A stretch of 64,000 nucleotides of DNA from JAANXG01 sp049583715 (GTDB lineage: Bacteria; Pseudomonadota; Gammaproteobacteria; Arenicellales; JAANXG01), in NCBI GenBank assembly GCA_049583715.1, contig JBAUWJ010000041.1:1-64000 (forward strand), in the 5' to 3' direction. Of the stretch, positions 42,452 to 51,302 are shown piece by piece (within the stretch, counting starts at the first letter, position 1; each line of letters opens with the position of its first letter). The position numbers and the translations under genes are program-made. The notes beneath the pieces are model-generated. The model worked only from the letters and a program-made list of their open reading frames with translations. It did not search any database and was not told where the DNA came from.

Positions 42452-44200
42452 CTAGGCCGGCGGAGCGCCGAATATGTGCTCGAGGATCAATTGTACCGAG
42501 AGTCTGCCCCCGTAGTCGTTCACCGCGAGCCGGTAGGCGGCATGAATCTCGGACCGGTCCCCCGGTATCGTCTCCTCGCGAGGCGGATCGAAGCAGATAC
42601 CGGCGACGACTCTCCTGCCCCCGGGCTTGCGGAGCCGGTAGCGCATGAAGCCACTGCCTACCGGAGAGCGTTCCAGCACCTCGAATGTATCGTCAAAGAG
42701 CGGCTCCGGAAACCCCTGTCCCCAGGGCCCGTGCATCTGCAGCAGGCGGGCGTTGTCGAGGGTCAGCTCCTCTTCGTCCAGAGGCCCGTCGGTGTCTATC
42801 ACGCGGGTTTCGTTCAGCACGTTTGCACCAAGTTCGCCAACCAAGTGGTCGAACAGCTCGCGGAACCGGTCCAGATTCTCCGGCCGAACGCTCAGTCCCG
42901 CAGCCATGGCGTGCCCGCCGAACTTCTCGATAACGTCCGCGTGGGCGACATTGATGGCAGCCAGCAGGTCACGGATATGGATGCCGCTTATGGATCTGGC
43001 CGAGCCCTTCAGCTCGGTTTCCGAAGCCGGCGCGAACGCTATAACCGGGCGCTGGGTCAGCTCGCTGACGCGTCCGGCAATGAGACCCACCAGGCCCTGG
43101 TGCCAGGACCGGTCGAACAAGGTAATGCCGCTTGGAATGGCGTCCAGCGCCAGTGCGGACACGGCTTCCTCGGCCTGCCGGGCCATATCCGACTGGATCT
43201 CCCGGCGTTTCTTGTTGATCTCGTCGAGCTGGGCCGCGAGGCGCCTTGCATGCTCGGGGTCCGCGGCGAGCAGACATTCGATGCCCACCGTCATGTCCTC
43301 CAGCCGGCCCGCCGCGTTCAGGCGCGGCGCCACGCCGAATCCGAGATCACGGCTGGTGAGTCGCGAGGGCTCCCTGCCCGCCACCTCGGCCAGCGCCTGG
43401 ATGCCCGGTCTCGCCCGTCCCGCCCGTATCCTGGAGAGCCCCTGGGACACCAGTATGCGGTTGTTGCGGTCGAGGGGAACCAGATCCGCCACCGTCCCCA
43501 GGGCCACCAGATCCAGATAGTCGGCCAGCCTGGGCTCCGGCACCGCCGCCTGGTCGAACCAGCCCGATTCCCGCAGACGGCCACGCAGGGCAAGCATCAC
43601 GTAGAAGATGACGCCGACACCGGCGAGGCTCTTGCTGCGGAACGCATCGCCCGGGCAATTCGGATTCACGATGGCGTCTGCCTGGGGCAGCGACTCCCCG
43701 GGCAGATGATGATCCGTGATAATGGTGGTGATCCCGAGCTGCTGCGCCGCGAATACGCCCGCATGACTGCCGATGCCGTTGTCCACGGTTATCAGTACGT
43801 CGGGTTGCTGCGCGGCGGCCACGCCCACGATCTCCGGTGAGAGCCCGTAGCCGAACTCGAAGCGATTGGGCACCAGGTAATCGACCTGGGACGCTCCCAT
43901 CTGCCGCAGCGCGCCCACGCCCAGGGCACAGCTCGTGGCGCCGTCGGCGTCGAAATCCCCGACGAACATGATCCGGGCGCCGGCCACGACGGCCTCCTCC
44001 AGAATGTCCAGGGCCTCGGACAAACCGGACAGTCCCTCGGGGCGGATGAGATGCGCCAGCCGGTAGTCGAGATCGGCGTCGCCGCTGACTTGCCGCGCCG
44101 CATAAACGCGCGCCAGCCACTCCGGGAGGCCCGACGGGCCGGTGCCGCCGACCTGCCGGCGTCGCAGCTCCACGTCCGTAGAGTGACCGCGGCTTACCAC
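42452..44200 (-). CDS. recJ: Single-stranded-DNA 5'-3' exonuclease RecJ
   Basis: A 582-residue DHH-family exonuclease (E. coli RecJ is 577). Motifs: VGDFDADGATS, VDNGIG, TDHHLPG, ALGTVADLVPL, RLNAAGRLEDM and the C-terminal EKFGGHAMAAGL. It starts at GTG overlapping the stop of the RpfE-type gene. It acts in recombination (RecF pathway) and mismatch and base-excision repair. It follows the type II secretion genes as though part of the same transcript. Confidence 0.94.
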   Translation of the reverse strand: MVSRGHSTDVELRRRQVGGTGPSGLPEWLARVYAARQVSGDADLDYRLAHLIRPEGLSGLSEALDILEEAVVAGARIMFVGDFDADGATSCALGVGALRQMGASQVDYLVPNRFEFGYGLSPEIVGVAAAQQPDVLITVDNGIGSHAGVFAAQQLGITTIITDHHLPGESLPQADAIVNPNCPGDAFRSKSLAGVGVIFYVMLALRGRLRESGWFDQAAVPEPRLADYLDLVALGTVADLVPLDRNNRILVSQGLSRIRAGRARPGIQALAEVAGREPSRLTSRDLGFGVAPRLNAAGRLEDMTVGIECLLAADPEHARRLAAQLDEINKKRREIQSDMARQAEEAVSALALDAIPSGITLFDRSWHQGLVGLIAGRVSELTQRPVIAFAPASETELKGSARSISGIHIRDLLAAINVAHADVIEKFGGHAMAAGLSVRPENLDRFRELFDHLVGELGANVLNETRVIDTDGPLDEEELTLDNARLLQMHGPWGQGFPEPLFDDTFEVLERSPVGSGFMRYRLRKPGGRRVVAGICFDPPREETIPGDRSEIHAAYRLAVNDYGGRLSVQLILEHIFGAPPA

Positions 44201-45132
44201 GGGCGCCACCAGGGCCTCGTCCCGCCACTGTCGATGCGCAGCTCGCCGTAGCCCGGTTCGATGAGGGTGAGCTGGTTCACCGTCCCCCGGCGCAACATTG
44301 CCTCGAGCGATCCCCAGTGATGCGCCGCGAACACCGGCGGGCTCGCCTTCTCCACGCCCGGCGACCACACCCACAAGGCGCGCTGGGGCGGGCTCTCGCC
44401 GTCCGGCACTTGCACGTCGAAAGACGGCTCCGTCATCTGTCGAGTATCGATGCCGGCCCGCCGGCCGATCCCGAGGGCCACGGGGTCGTTGCTGACCACG
44501 CGATTCCAGCGCGATATCGTGACATCCGGAAGCCGCCCTCCTCCCCAGAACCAGAGGCTGTTCAGGGCTGGGCTGCCCGCCGCCTCCCGCTCGCAATTGA
44601 CCTCGCTGTCGAAGAGCAGCATCTGCACTTCATTCAGGATCCTGTGCCACTCCATGGCATCCGGGCCGCTGGGCAGATGATCGTTGATGTTCTCCCCGAG
44701 CACGTCCCGCAAGGCGGAGGTCTCGAGCTGCGGGTCTGCGTCCACCATGACGAACCACATGCCATCGGCCGTCCGCTCCACGCGCCAGTCGGGAAAGTGC
44801 TCCTGCAGGCGGGCGACAAGGACCCGGGACTCGGCTTCGGTCGGCTCGAACTCCCGTCCGGCCATCAGGATGAGCTGCTCCCTGCGGGCATGGAGGTAAA
44901 CCGGATAGGCGAACAGGCAATAGCCGCGCGGCTCGCGCCCGGTCGCCCCGAGATAGTGCAGAGGCGCCGGCGCCGGAAGCGTGCCTTCGATACCGAAGGC
45001 GCGGGCGAGCAAGGCGTCCCCGTCGAGATCGACGAGATCCAGGAATCGGCCGCGCTTCTTCCAGTGCGCCGGCAGCGGGGATTCCCTGACGACCCCGGGC
45101 GCCAGGACCCCGATTTCGGAGCCCGTGGACAT
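44194..45132 (-). CDS. RpfE-type conserved protein upstream of recJ
   Basis: A 312-residue protein of the group found next to recJ in gammaproteobacteria and called RpfE-type after the Xanthomonas rpf cluster (sometimes labelled phosphoglycerate mutase, a poor name). Visible features: GTLPAPAPLHYLGA, CLFAYPVYLHARREQLILM, NSLWFWGGGRLP and LTLIEPGYGELRI. No signal peptide or transmembrane helix. The start overlaps the gspM stop (TGATG), so it is coupled to the secretion operon. The molecular function is not established. Confidence 0.75.
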   Translation of the reverse strand: MSTGSEIGVLAPGVVRESPLPAHWKKRGRFLDLVDLDGDALLARAFGIEGTLPAPAPLHYLGATGREPRGYCLFAYPVYLHARREQLILMAGREFEPTEAESRVLVARLQEHFPDWRVERTADGMWFVMVDADPQLETSALRDVLGENINDHLPSGPDAMEWHRILNEVQMLLFDSEVNCEREAAGSPALNSLWFWGGGRLPDVTISRWNRVVSNDPVALGIGRRAGIDTRQMTEPSFDVQVPDGESPPQRALWVWSPGVEKASPPVFAAHHWGSLEAMLRRGTVNQLTLIEPGYGELRIDSGGTRPWWRPW

Positions 45133-45617
45133 CAGCGCTGCAGGGTGGCCCGAATATTGACCTTGCCCTCGGCCGAACGGTCGATGTTGACCTCGACCAC
45201 CTCGATCCCCCGGGTCTTCAGGGTCTGCAGCCAGCGCAGCCACACGTCGAAGTCGGCATTGTCCATCCATATGCGGACCTGGTTGTCCTTGTCACCGGGG
45301 CTCATGCGCGTGATCGCCTTGCGGATCGCGACCTGGTTGGCGCTGCGCTCGATCATCGTCAACAGAGGCAGGCCCGATTCCGCCGACGTGGCCTTCGCAC
45401 TGCCGACCAGAGAACGGATCTGGGCGGACTGGGCTTTCATCCAGGCCAGCGTCTGCTCCTTCTCCGGCACCTGGACGCGCAGCCGGTTCAGCTCGTCCTG
45501 CCAGGGCCGCCAGGCAAGGCTGTACAGGACGATGACCAGTGCCACGACGGCGCCGGCTGCCAGCAGGTTCCTTTCCCGCGTCGACAGTGATGCCAGGCTG
45601 TCGCTCAGAGGATTCAT
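45132..45617 (-). CDS. gspM: Type II secretion system protein M
   Basis: A 161-residue bitopic inner-membrane protein: a short cytoplasmic start, one transmembrane helix at about 18-37 (LLAAGAVVALVIVLYSLA), then a periplasmic domain with a ferredoxin-like fold (NQVAIRKAIT...DNADFDVWLRWLQTLKTRGIEVVEVNI). GspM, GspL and GspE form the inner-membrane assembly platform. It overlaps gspL upstream and the RpfE-type gene downstream. Confidence 0.88.
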   Translation of the reverse strand: MNPLSDSLASLSTRERNLLAAGAVVALVIVLYSLAWRPWQDELNRLRVQVPEKEQTLAWMKAQSAQIRSLVGSAKATSAESGLPLLTMIERSANQVAIRKAITRMSPGDKDNQVRIWMDNADFDVWLRWLQTLKTRGIEVVEVNIDRSAEGKVNIRATLQR

Positions 45618-46804
45618 CCGGACACCTTGAGGCCCAGCCTGAACCGGCCGCTGACGCTGTTCTGAAGGGAGCCCGACGACACCAGGTCGACGTTCACGCG
45701 GCCGTCGGCGACGAACCGTTGACGAAGCTTGTCAAGGGCGGCGAAATCGCTGGTGCGGCACGTCACGAGCAAAGTGGAGCTTTGGAAAGAGATCTCCTCG
45801 ACGCTCGCCCGGACGGCGGGCACGGCTTGCGCGACCACTGAAAGCAGAGCGAGGAAACCGCTCCCTCCGACCTGGCCCCTGAGGGCGGCAATCCGCTGCT
45901 CCATCTGCACTTTGGGCTTGACCACCCGCGTGATATCGGGAAATGTACCCGTCAGGGTACTCGCGATCTCGCTGTCGAGCTGCCTGTCCCTGCGCGTGAG
46001 GGTGACGTAGTCGTATCCGTCCAAGCCGAGACGGACCACGAGAGCCAGTCCGAGCAGCACCGCCGCGACCTTCATCGAGGTGCGCGATACCAGCGCATTG
46101 GCGCTGTCCCCGCGATGGGGCAGCAGGTCGACATTCGGGGGTACCTGGTGGCCGTGCCGGACCCAGTCCGTAAAGTGTCGACCGATGCGCCACTCGCTCA
46201 CCATCAGCCCGCCCCGCTCCACCAGCCGGCGCGCGTGCTCCGCGCTGTTGACGGCGATCGGAATGCCCCGGTCCGCGGTTTCCTCCCACCACAGATCCAG
46301 GTCCTGCTCGTCGATGACCAGGCCGTCCAGGTTACCGGTGCGGATGATCAGCCTGCCCTCACCGTCCGCGGCAATGGTGCAGCGTCCCTCCGTGTGCCGC
46401 GGCAGCAGCAGGTATTCCGGGACCAGGGCGTCAGCGTGCCCGGGGAAGCCTTCGAGCTCCCGGCGCCAGCTTTCGATCGCCTCGCGCGACGTGACCGCGA
46501 CTTTCGACTCACCGCCGCGGCCCCACAGGATCAGCCTGAAATCCAGATCCTCCAGACTGCTCGCCACCGTTTCCTCCAACATATACGGAACCGCCGCGAC
46601 GGCCTTCGCCCGGCTCCTCGCCGGAATCCGCAGAGATCGAATGGTGACCAGCTCACCGGGCACGACCCCGACCCGGCGGGTGATGCGCCGATGCCGCATG
46701 GGAATGTGATCCAGGGATTCCGCGATGCCGTCCTCCAGGACCCGGTTCCGGCGGTCCACGATCACCCAGCGGTAGGGTGCGCGCACGGAGAAATAGAGGA
46801 TCAC
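45614..46804 (-). CDS. gspL: Type II secretion system protein L
   Basis: A 396-residue protein beginning at GTG in GTGA overlap with gspK. The cytoplasmic actin-like domain (about 1-235; AVPYMLEETVASSLEDLDF is the recognisable GspL block) binds GspE. A transmembrane helix at about 243-262 is followed by a periplasmic ferredoxin-like domain that pairs with GspM. Length is normal. Confidence 0.88.
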   Translation of the reverse strand: MILYFSVRAPYRWVIVDRRNRVLEDGIAESLDHIPMRHRRITRRVGVVPGELVTIRSLRIPARSRAKAVAAVPYMLEETVASSLEDLDFRLILWGRGGESKVAVTSREAIESWRRELEGFPGHADALVPEYLLLPRHTEGRCTIAADGEGRLIIRTGNLDGLVIDEQDLDLWWEETADRGIPIAVNSAEHARRLVERGGLMVSEWRIGRHFTDWVRHGHQVPPNVDLLPHRGDSANALVSRTSMKVAAVLLGLALVVRLGLDGYDYVTLTRRDRQLDSEIASTLTGTFPDITRVVKPKVQMEQRIAALRGQVGGSGFLALLSVVAQAVPAVRASVEEISFQSSTLLVTCRTSDFAALDKLRQRFVADGRVNVDLVSSGSLQNSVSGRFRLGLKVSG

Positions 46805-47748
46805 GATACCCCTCGGCGTCTGCGGATGACGACAGCCTGCCGCGTATCGGGGGAGCGCTCGATCGTGCTGTAGAGGACGGTCGCGTAACGTCCGTAGTTC
46901 ACCCGGCTGTACACTTGGAAATACTCGCTGCTCACGGAAACCAACGGTTGAACTTGGTCGCTCATGCCGGCCAGCTCGGTGCGCGCCAGAAACGCGTCGA
47001 CACTCTGATAACCCTTGTCGCCGCGCCCGCTGACCAGCGAAGCCGCACTGGCCTCGCCCAGTATGTTCTTTGTCAGGATACGAAGCAATTGGGCGGGGGC
47101 CGTGTTGACGTTGATGCGTACCCCGGTCCGGGGCAGCGCCGTCACGAAAGGCGCGAGGATCCGGATGGTCTTCGGGGTCATGCCCTGCACCCAGGCCAGC
47201 TCACCGACGCCCGCCATCAGTCTGTTGGCGGCGCGATAGGGCGGATTCTTCAGCAGGTATTCGGGATCCTCCGCGCCGTCGTGGCCGCTCTCGTTGATAT
47301 CCGCGTCGACCCAATCGACGACGGCATCCGCGAGTCCGGGGTCCAGGTTCAACAGGCTCAGCAGGCGCTGAAACGCGGGGTACCACACTTTATCCTTGCC
47401 CACCGCGAGATTGTTCAGGTTGAAGCGGCCCTGCAGGTCGAGGATCTCGGTGTGAAGCTTCGCGCTGTCGGTCGACGCGAGCGCCGGTGCCTTGGTATTC
47501 CAGTCCTCACCCAGATAGTCCGTGTGGCTGCTCGAGACATCCTTCTCGAGCGTCTTCTGCGCCCACTGCTCGGCGTAGACGGCGACGTCGAAGCCCTGCT
47601 CCGAGTCCTGCTGGTTGGAAACGCGCCGGATGGACAGGTTCTCGTCCTCCACCAGATAGACCACCAGCGTGGTCAGCAGGGCCATGATGAACATCACGGT
47701 AATCAAGGCTACGCCCCGGGCGCGGCGGCGGGGTAGCGTGCGGATCAT
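46801..47748 (-). CDS. gspK: Type II secretion system minor pseudopilin K
   Basis: A 315-residue minor pseudopilin. The short basic leader ends at RARG and is followed by VALITVMFIMALLTTLVVYL, the hydrophobic helix; GspK typically lacks Glu+5, as here. The large helical domain with LQGRFNLNNLA and INVNTAPAQLLRIL is family-specific. It caps the pseudopilus tip with GspI and GspJ. The ATG giving MIRTLPRRR is chosen; the longer upstream frame runs into gspJ. Confidence 0.9.
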   Translation of the reverse strand: MIRTLPRRRARGVALITVMFIMALLTTLVVYLVEDENLSIRRVSNQQDSEQGFDVAVYAEQWAQKTLEKDVSSSHTDYLGEDWNTKAPALASTDSAKLHTEILDLQGRFNLNNLAVGKDKVWYPAFQRLLSLLNLDPGLADAVVDWVDADINESGHDGAEDPEYLLKNPPYRAANRLMAGVGELAWVQGMTPKTIRILAPFVTALPRTGVRINVNTAPAQLLRILTKNILGEASAASLVSGRGDKGYQSVDAFLARTELAGMSDQVQPLVSVSSEYFQVYSRVNYGRYATVLYSTIERSPDTRQAVVIRRRRGVS

Positions 47749-48398
47749 CCTCCCCTCACCTCGAATACTCTCTGGTAGACGAACTTGCCGGCCAGCAGGA
47801 TGCTGACCTCGACCCCGACGGGAAGCTTGGAGTCGCTCGTCCATTCGTGGCTGGTCTCGAGCTTTTGATCGGCGTCGAAGCTGAAGAACGTGAAAGTGAC
47901 ATCCTGGACGTTCCCGAGCAGCGGCCGCCTGTATTCGGGGCTGTTCACGTCGCGGTCCAGCACTCGCCAGGTCACCCGGGACAGCTCACCGTCATTGAGT
48001 CGCCATGCCACGCGAGTGAGCACGGGAATACCGATGCCCTCCGCCGCCGGCTCGATGGTGGTCAGCCGCAGGCGCTCGCCGTCGGCGAGACCCTGGCCGG
48101 GTGCCGCAATAAACGCCGGCTCCACGTCACCATACCCGTTGCGGACCGTCCGGTTCACGGCGTAGCGCAGGTCCTGCTCGAGCAGAACGAAGGTGGTTTG
48201 AAGGTTCTTGGCCTGTGCGTTCTTCTCGTCGATGTGGGCCTTGGCGGCGAGAAAGTTGTCCAGGGCGGCGTAACTGATCGCCGCGATCACCGCGAAGATG
48301 GCGATCGCGATGACCATCTCCAACAAGGTGAAACCGCGCCTGCGGCCATGCGTGGCGACGTTTACGCGTGAGCGCGACAGGGCGGCCGGGGCCGTCAT
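47745..48398 (-). CDS. gspJ: Type II secretion system minor pseudopilin J
   Basis: A 217-residue pseudopilin with prepilin-peptidase motif RRRGFTLLEMVIAIAIFAVI near residue 20. The C-terminal beta domain contains the recognisable LEQDLRYAVNRTVR and VTFTFFSFD segments. The start overlaps the gspI stop (ATGA). Forms the tip trimer with GspI and GspK. Confidence 0.9.
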   Translation of the reverse strand: MTAPAALSRSRVNVATHGRRRGFTLLEMVIAIAIFAVIAAISYAALDNFLAAKAHIDEKNAQAKNLQTTFVLLEQDLRYAVNRTVRNGYGDVEPAFIAAPGQGLADGERLRLTTIEPAAEGIGIPVLTRVAWRLNDGELSRVTWRVLDRDVNSPEYRRPLLGNVQDVTFTFFSFDADQKLETSHEWTSDSKLPVGVEVSILLAGKFVYQRVFEVRGG

Positions 48399-48907
48399 TG
48401 GGTCCCGCCGCTCGTTTGGCTGGTCTGCTGGCTGGTGCCGGCGACCGGCGGGTTTCGGCTCGTGTTCTGGTTGGCGTTCCGGGTTCCGCCGCTGCCCGTC
48501 CCCTCTCGAGACGGGGCCGGGGGCTCGTACTTGGCGACGTAGCCGAAGACCTCGTACTCGCGGTTCCGGAGCCGGGCATCGGTGTACACGCTGATGTCGA
48601 CCCGTCGAAGGTCGTCCTCCTCGGCCTTGCTGACTGTCTGGGAGAGATACCAGGTCCGTCCGCCCATGGTGCTGGTGCTGCCGCTGGTGCCCGGCGCGGG
48701 CCAGGCACGCGTAATCCTGAGCTCGGCCAGTCGATTGGCCGCCACCCACACGGCGAGCATTCGCGAGCGGGTTTCGTCGGCCACGGTCGCCGCACTCCCG
48801 GTCGCCTTGGCGACCGCCGCGATGCCGAGGGCCGCGATTGCCAGGGCAATGACGATCTCGAGCAGCGTGAAGCCGTTGCTCGATGGGCTAGGTCTTGCTC
48901 GCTTCAC
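48395..48907 (-). CDS. gspI: Type II secretion system minor pseudopilin I
   Basis: A 170-residue pseudopilin starting at GTG, with SSNGFTLLEIVIALAIAALG after a 12-residue leader. The segment AVWVAANRLAELRI is characteristic of GspI. The C-terminus has an unusual Gly/Thr/Ser/Gln-rich tail of about 40 residues (from about 130), which is low in complexity. Overlaps gspH by about 20 bases. Confidence 0.88.
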   Translation of the reverse strand: MKRARPSPSSNGFTLLEIVIALAIAALGIAAVAKATGSAATVADETRSRMLAVWVAANRLAELRITRAWPAPGTSGSTSTMGGRTWYLSQTVSKAEEDDLRRVDISVYTDARLRNREYEVFGYVAKYEPPAPSREGTGSGGTRNANQNTSRNPPVAGTSQQTSQTSGGTQ

Positions 48908-49616
48908 TCTTGACGATCACGTTCTGGCTGTCGTCGACGCTCACCTCGTAGATGAGGGACTTTCCCCGGATCGTGAGGATGAAGGGGGTTATCTCTCCGA
49001 GGCCTTCGATGACCAGCAAGCCGCTGCGCGCACTGCCGGCGTCGCTGCTGCTGTTGTCGCCGGTACCGGTATGGTCATTGGAGTTGGAACCGGGGCCGTT
49101 GAGGGTCTCGAACGAGATACCCAGGTCCTCGGGAAACCGGCGCTGGCGGAATATGTCGTCATTCGTGACTTCCGTCCACTCCTTGCCGTGCTGCAGGAAG
49201 GTGTAGGTCCGGCCGTTCGGGTCCACCTGGACCGCGTAGGGACGGCCTGACAGGATGCTTTCGTCCCGAGCCTGCTCGATGAGGCTGGCGAAGCGCCGGG
49301 CCTCCAGCTTGGCGACCCCGTCCGTGTCGCGCTGGAGGTTCAATACGACAAAGGTCACGCTGATGGCGATCAGGGCCATGACCACCATGATCTCGAGAAG
49401 CGTGAAGCCCGACTGCCGGAAGGCGGCACTGCTTCCGGGCGTATCCCTCTCGGCGCAGCCGGCGCCACCCTTGCCGTGAGCCTCAGCCTGGCCCTTTCCC
49501 GCCGGTGGGAGAGGAAATCCTCCATCCGGATACTGCGGCACGTGAGACGTCGCGTCCGGTTCCTCCGCGAGGAGAGGTGCGAACGGTGAGCATGATCTGT
49601 GAAAGAGGGAACGCAT
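48888..49616 (-). CDS. gspH: Type II secretion system minor pseudopilin H
   Basis: A 242-residue pseudopilin whose prepilin motif RQSGFTLLEIMVVMALIAI appears only at about residue 68, instead of within the first 10-20. The 67-residue N-terminal stretch (HRSCSPFAPLLAEEPDATSH and onward) is not like a prepilin leader. No ATG, GTG or TTG lies closer to the motif in frame; the nearest alternative is a GTG at about residue 27. The beta domain (ARRFASLIEQARDESILSGRPYAVQVD) is normal for GspH. Either an unusually long leader exists or the proper start has been disrupted. Confidence 0.83.
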   Translation of the reverse strand: MRSLFHRSCSPFAPLLAEEPDATSHVPQYPDGGFPLPPAGKGQAEAHGKGGAGCAERDTPGSSAAFRQSGFTLLEIMVVMALIAISVTFVVLNLQRDTDGVAKLEARRFASLIEQARDESILSGRPYAVQVDPNGRTYTFLQHGKEWTEVTNDDIFRQRRFPEDLGISFETLNGPGSNSNDHTGTGDNSSSDAGSARSGLLVIEGLGEITPFILTIRGKSLIYEVSVDDSQNVIVKSEASKT

Positions 49617-49620
49617 GCCT

Positions 49621-50058
49621 TCAGCCGGAGCTGGTATTCGTATCCCAGTTGCCGATGTCCGCCGCGGTGTTCTGGCCGCCGGGCTTGCCGTCCGATCCAT
49701 AGGACCAGATATCGAAGTCTCCGTGTTGACCGGGGCTCAGGTACTGGTAATCGTTGCCCCAGGGGTCCTTGGGCAGGCGCTCGATATAACCGCCCTGCTT
49801 CCAGTTGTTGGCAGGTGGGTCGCCGGATGGTTTGTGCAGCAAGGCGTCCAGCCCCTGCTGTGTGCTGGGGTAGTTGAAGTTGTCGAGCTTGTACAGCTTC
49901 ACGGCGCTCGACAGCGCCTGTATGTCCGCCTTGGCTTTCTCGACCTGAGCCTGCTCCTGTCGTCCCAGGACCCGGGGCAGGATCAGCGTGGCGAGCAGGC
50001 CGATGATCGCCACGACCACCATCATCTCGATCAGGGTAAACCCTCTTTGACGCTTCAA
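49621..50058 (-). CDS. gspG: Type II secretion system major pseudopilin G
   Basis: A 145-residue major pseudopilin: leader KRQRG, then FTLIEMMVVVAIIGLLATLILP with Glu+5, and the GspG hallmark DPWGNDYQYLSPGQHGDFDIWSYGSDGKPGG, which contains the calcium-binding loop. It starts at TTG with GAGG upstream, 9 bases after gspF. The pseudopilus is built mainly from this subunit. Confidence 0.95.
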   Translation of the reverse strand: MKRQRGFTLIEMMVVVAIIGLLATLILPRVLGRQEQAQVEKAKADIQALSSAVKLYKLDNFNYPSTQQGLDALLHKPSGDPPANNWKQGGYIERLPKDPWGNDYQYLSPGQHGDFDIWSYGSDGKPGGQNTAADIGNWDTNTSSG

Positions 50059-50067
50059 CTCATCACC

Positions 50068-51294
50068 TCATCCAATCAGTTGATTCAAATCGAATATAGG
50101 CAGAAGGATCGCCAGAACGATCATCAGCACCACCGCGCCCATGAACAGAATCATGAACGGCTCGAACAGGCTCACCAGCACCGTGACCCTGGCTTCCAGC
50201 TCCCGCTCCAGCACGGTGGCTGCTTTCTCCAGCATCTCCCCCAGTTGTCCGCTGGCTTCACCGCTCGCCACCATCTGTATCAGCAGTGGCGGAAAGTTTC
50301 CACGCCGTGCCAGCGCACGGTTGATGCTGACGCCTTCGGCCACTTCCCCGGCAGCCTCGCTCAGGTTCGCCTTCAGCACGACGTTCGACAGCACCCCTTC
50401 CGCAGCCCGCATCGACGTCAGCAGGGGCACGCCGCTGTTCACCATGATGGACAGAGTCCGCGCCATCCGGGCGGTGTTCAAGCCCCTGGACAGGCGGCGC
50501 ACGCCGGGAAATCCGAGTATGAGCTTGTGGAGGCGGAACCTGGGTTTCTCCAGGCGAAACAACAGGACAAAGGCGAGCGCGCACAGCGACAGGGCTCCCA
50601 GGATCCATAACCCGTATTGCTGCAGGAAATCCCCGATGGCGATCAGGATCCGGGTGAGGAGCGGGAGCTGTTGACCGGAGCTCTGGAACACCTGCACCAC
50701 CTTGGGGACGACGTAGCTCAGCAGACCCGCCACGATGAGTATGGACACGATGGTGAGGATGACCGGATAGATGAGGGCGATGGACACCCGTTGCTTGAGC
50801 GTCTGCCGGCCCTCCACGAAGTCCGCCAGCCTGTCCAGCACCAGCGCCAGGCTGCCGGACTGCTCGCCGGCTGCCACCGCGGCCTTGTAGATCTCGGGAA
50901 ACGAGCGCGGGTAGCTCTCGATGGCGTCCGCCAGGGACCGCCCTTCCACGACCTGTGCCCGGATGCCGCTCAGCACGGACTTGACCTGGTGCCCCTCGGC
51001 CTGGTTCACCAGCGCCGTGAGGGTCTCTTCAATGGTCAGGCCTGAGGCCAGCAAGGTGGCGAACTGGCGGGTAATCACCGCCAGCTCGTTGGTGGCGATG
51101 CGGGCGCGTCGCTTGGATCCCGGGGCCCCCTGGCCGCCCGCCGGCGACCGGTCTTCCTGAACACCGACGACCGCCAGGGGGACCAGCCCCTGCTCCCGCA
51201 GGAGCTGGCGCACGTGGCGCGCGGAATCTCCCTGCGAAATGCCCTTTCTGGTCCGGCCTTTCGGATCCAGCGCCTGGTACTCGAACGCACCCAT
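50068..51294 (-). CDS. gspF: Type II secretion system inner-membrane protein F
   Basis: A 408-residue polytopic platform protein (MGAFEYQALDPKGRTRKG, the canonical start) with two homologous cytoplasmic helical domains (about 70-170 and 275-375) separated by membrane helices, and a final helix at about 380-400 (PFMILFMGAVVLMIVLAILLP). ATRQFATLLASGLTIEETLTAL-like segments mark the family. It couples GspE to pseudopilus growth. Confidence 0.95.
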   Translation of the reverse strand: MGAFEYQALDPKGRTRKGISQGDSARHVRQLLREQGLVPLAVVGVQEDRSPAGGQGAPGSKRRARIATNELAVITRQFATLLASGLTIEETLTALVNQAEGHQVKSVLSGIRAQVVEGRSLADAIESYPRSFPEIYKAAVAAGEQSGSLALVLDRLADFVEGRQTLKQRVSIALIYPVILTIVSILIVAGLLSYVVPKVVQVFQSSGQQLPLLTRILIAIGDFLQQYGLWILGALSLCALAFVLLFRLEKPRFRLHKLILGFPGVRRLSRGLNTARMARTLSIMVNSGVPLLTSMRAAEGVLSNVVLKANLSEAAGEVAEGVSINRALARRGNFPPLLIQMVASGEASGQLGEMLEKAATVLERELEARVTVLVSLFEPFMILFMGAVVLMIVLAILLPIFDLNQLIG

Positions 51295-51302
51295 CGCGAC
51301 GC

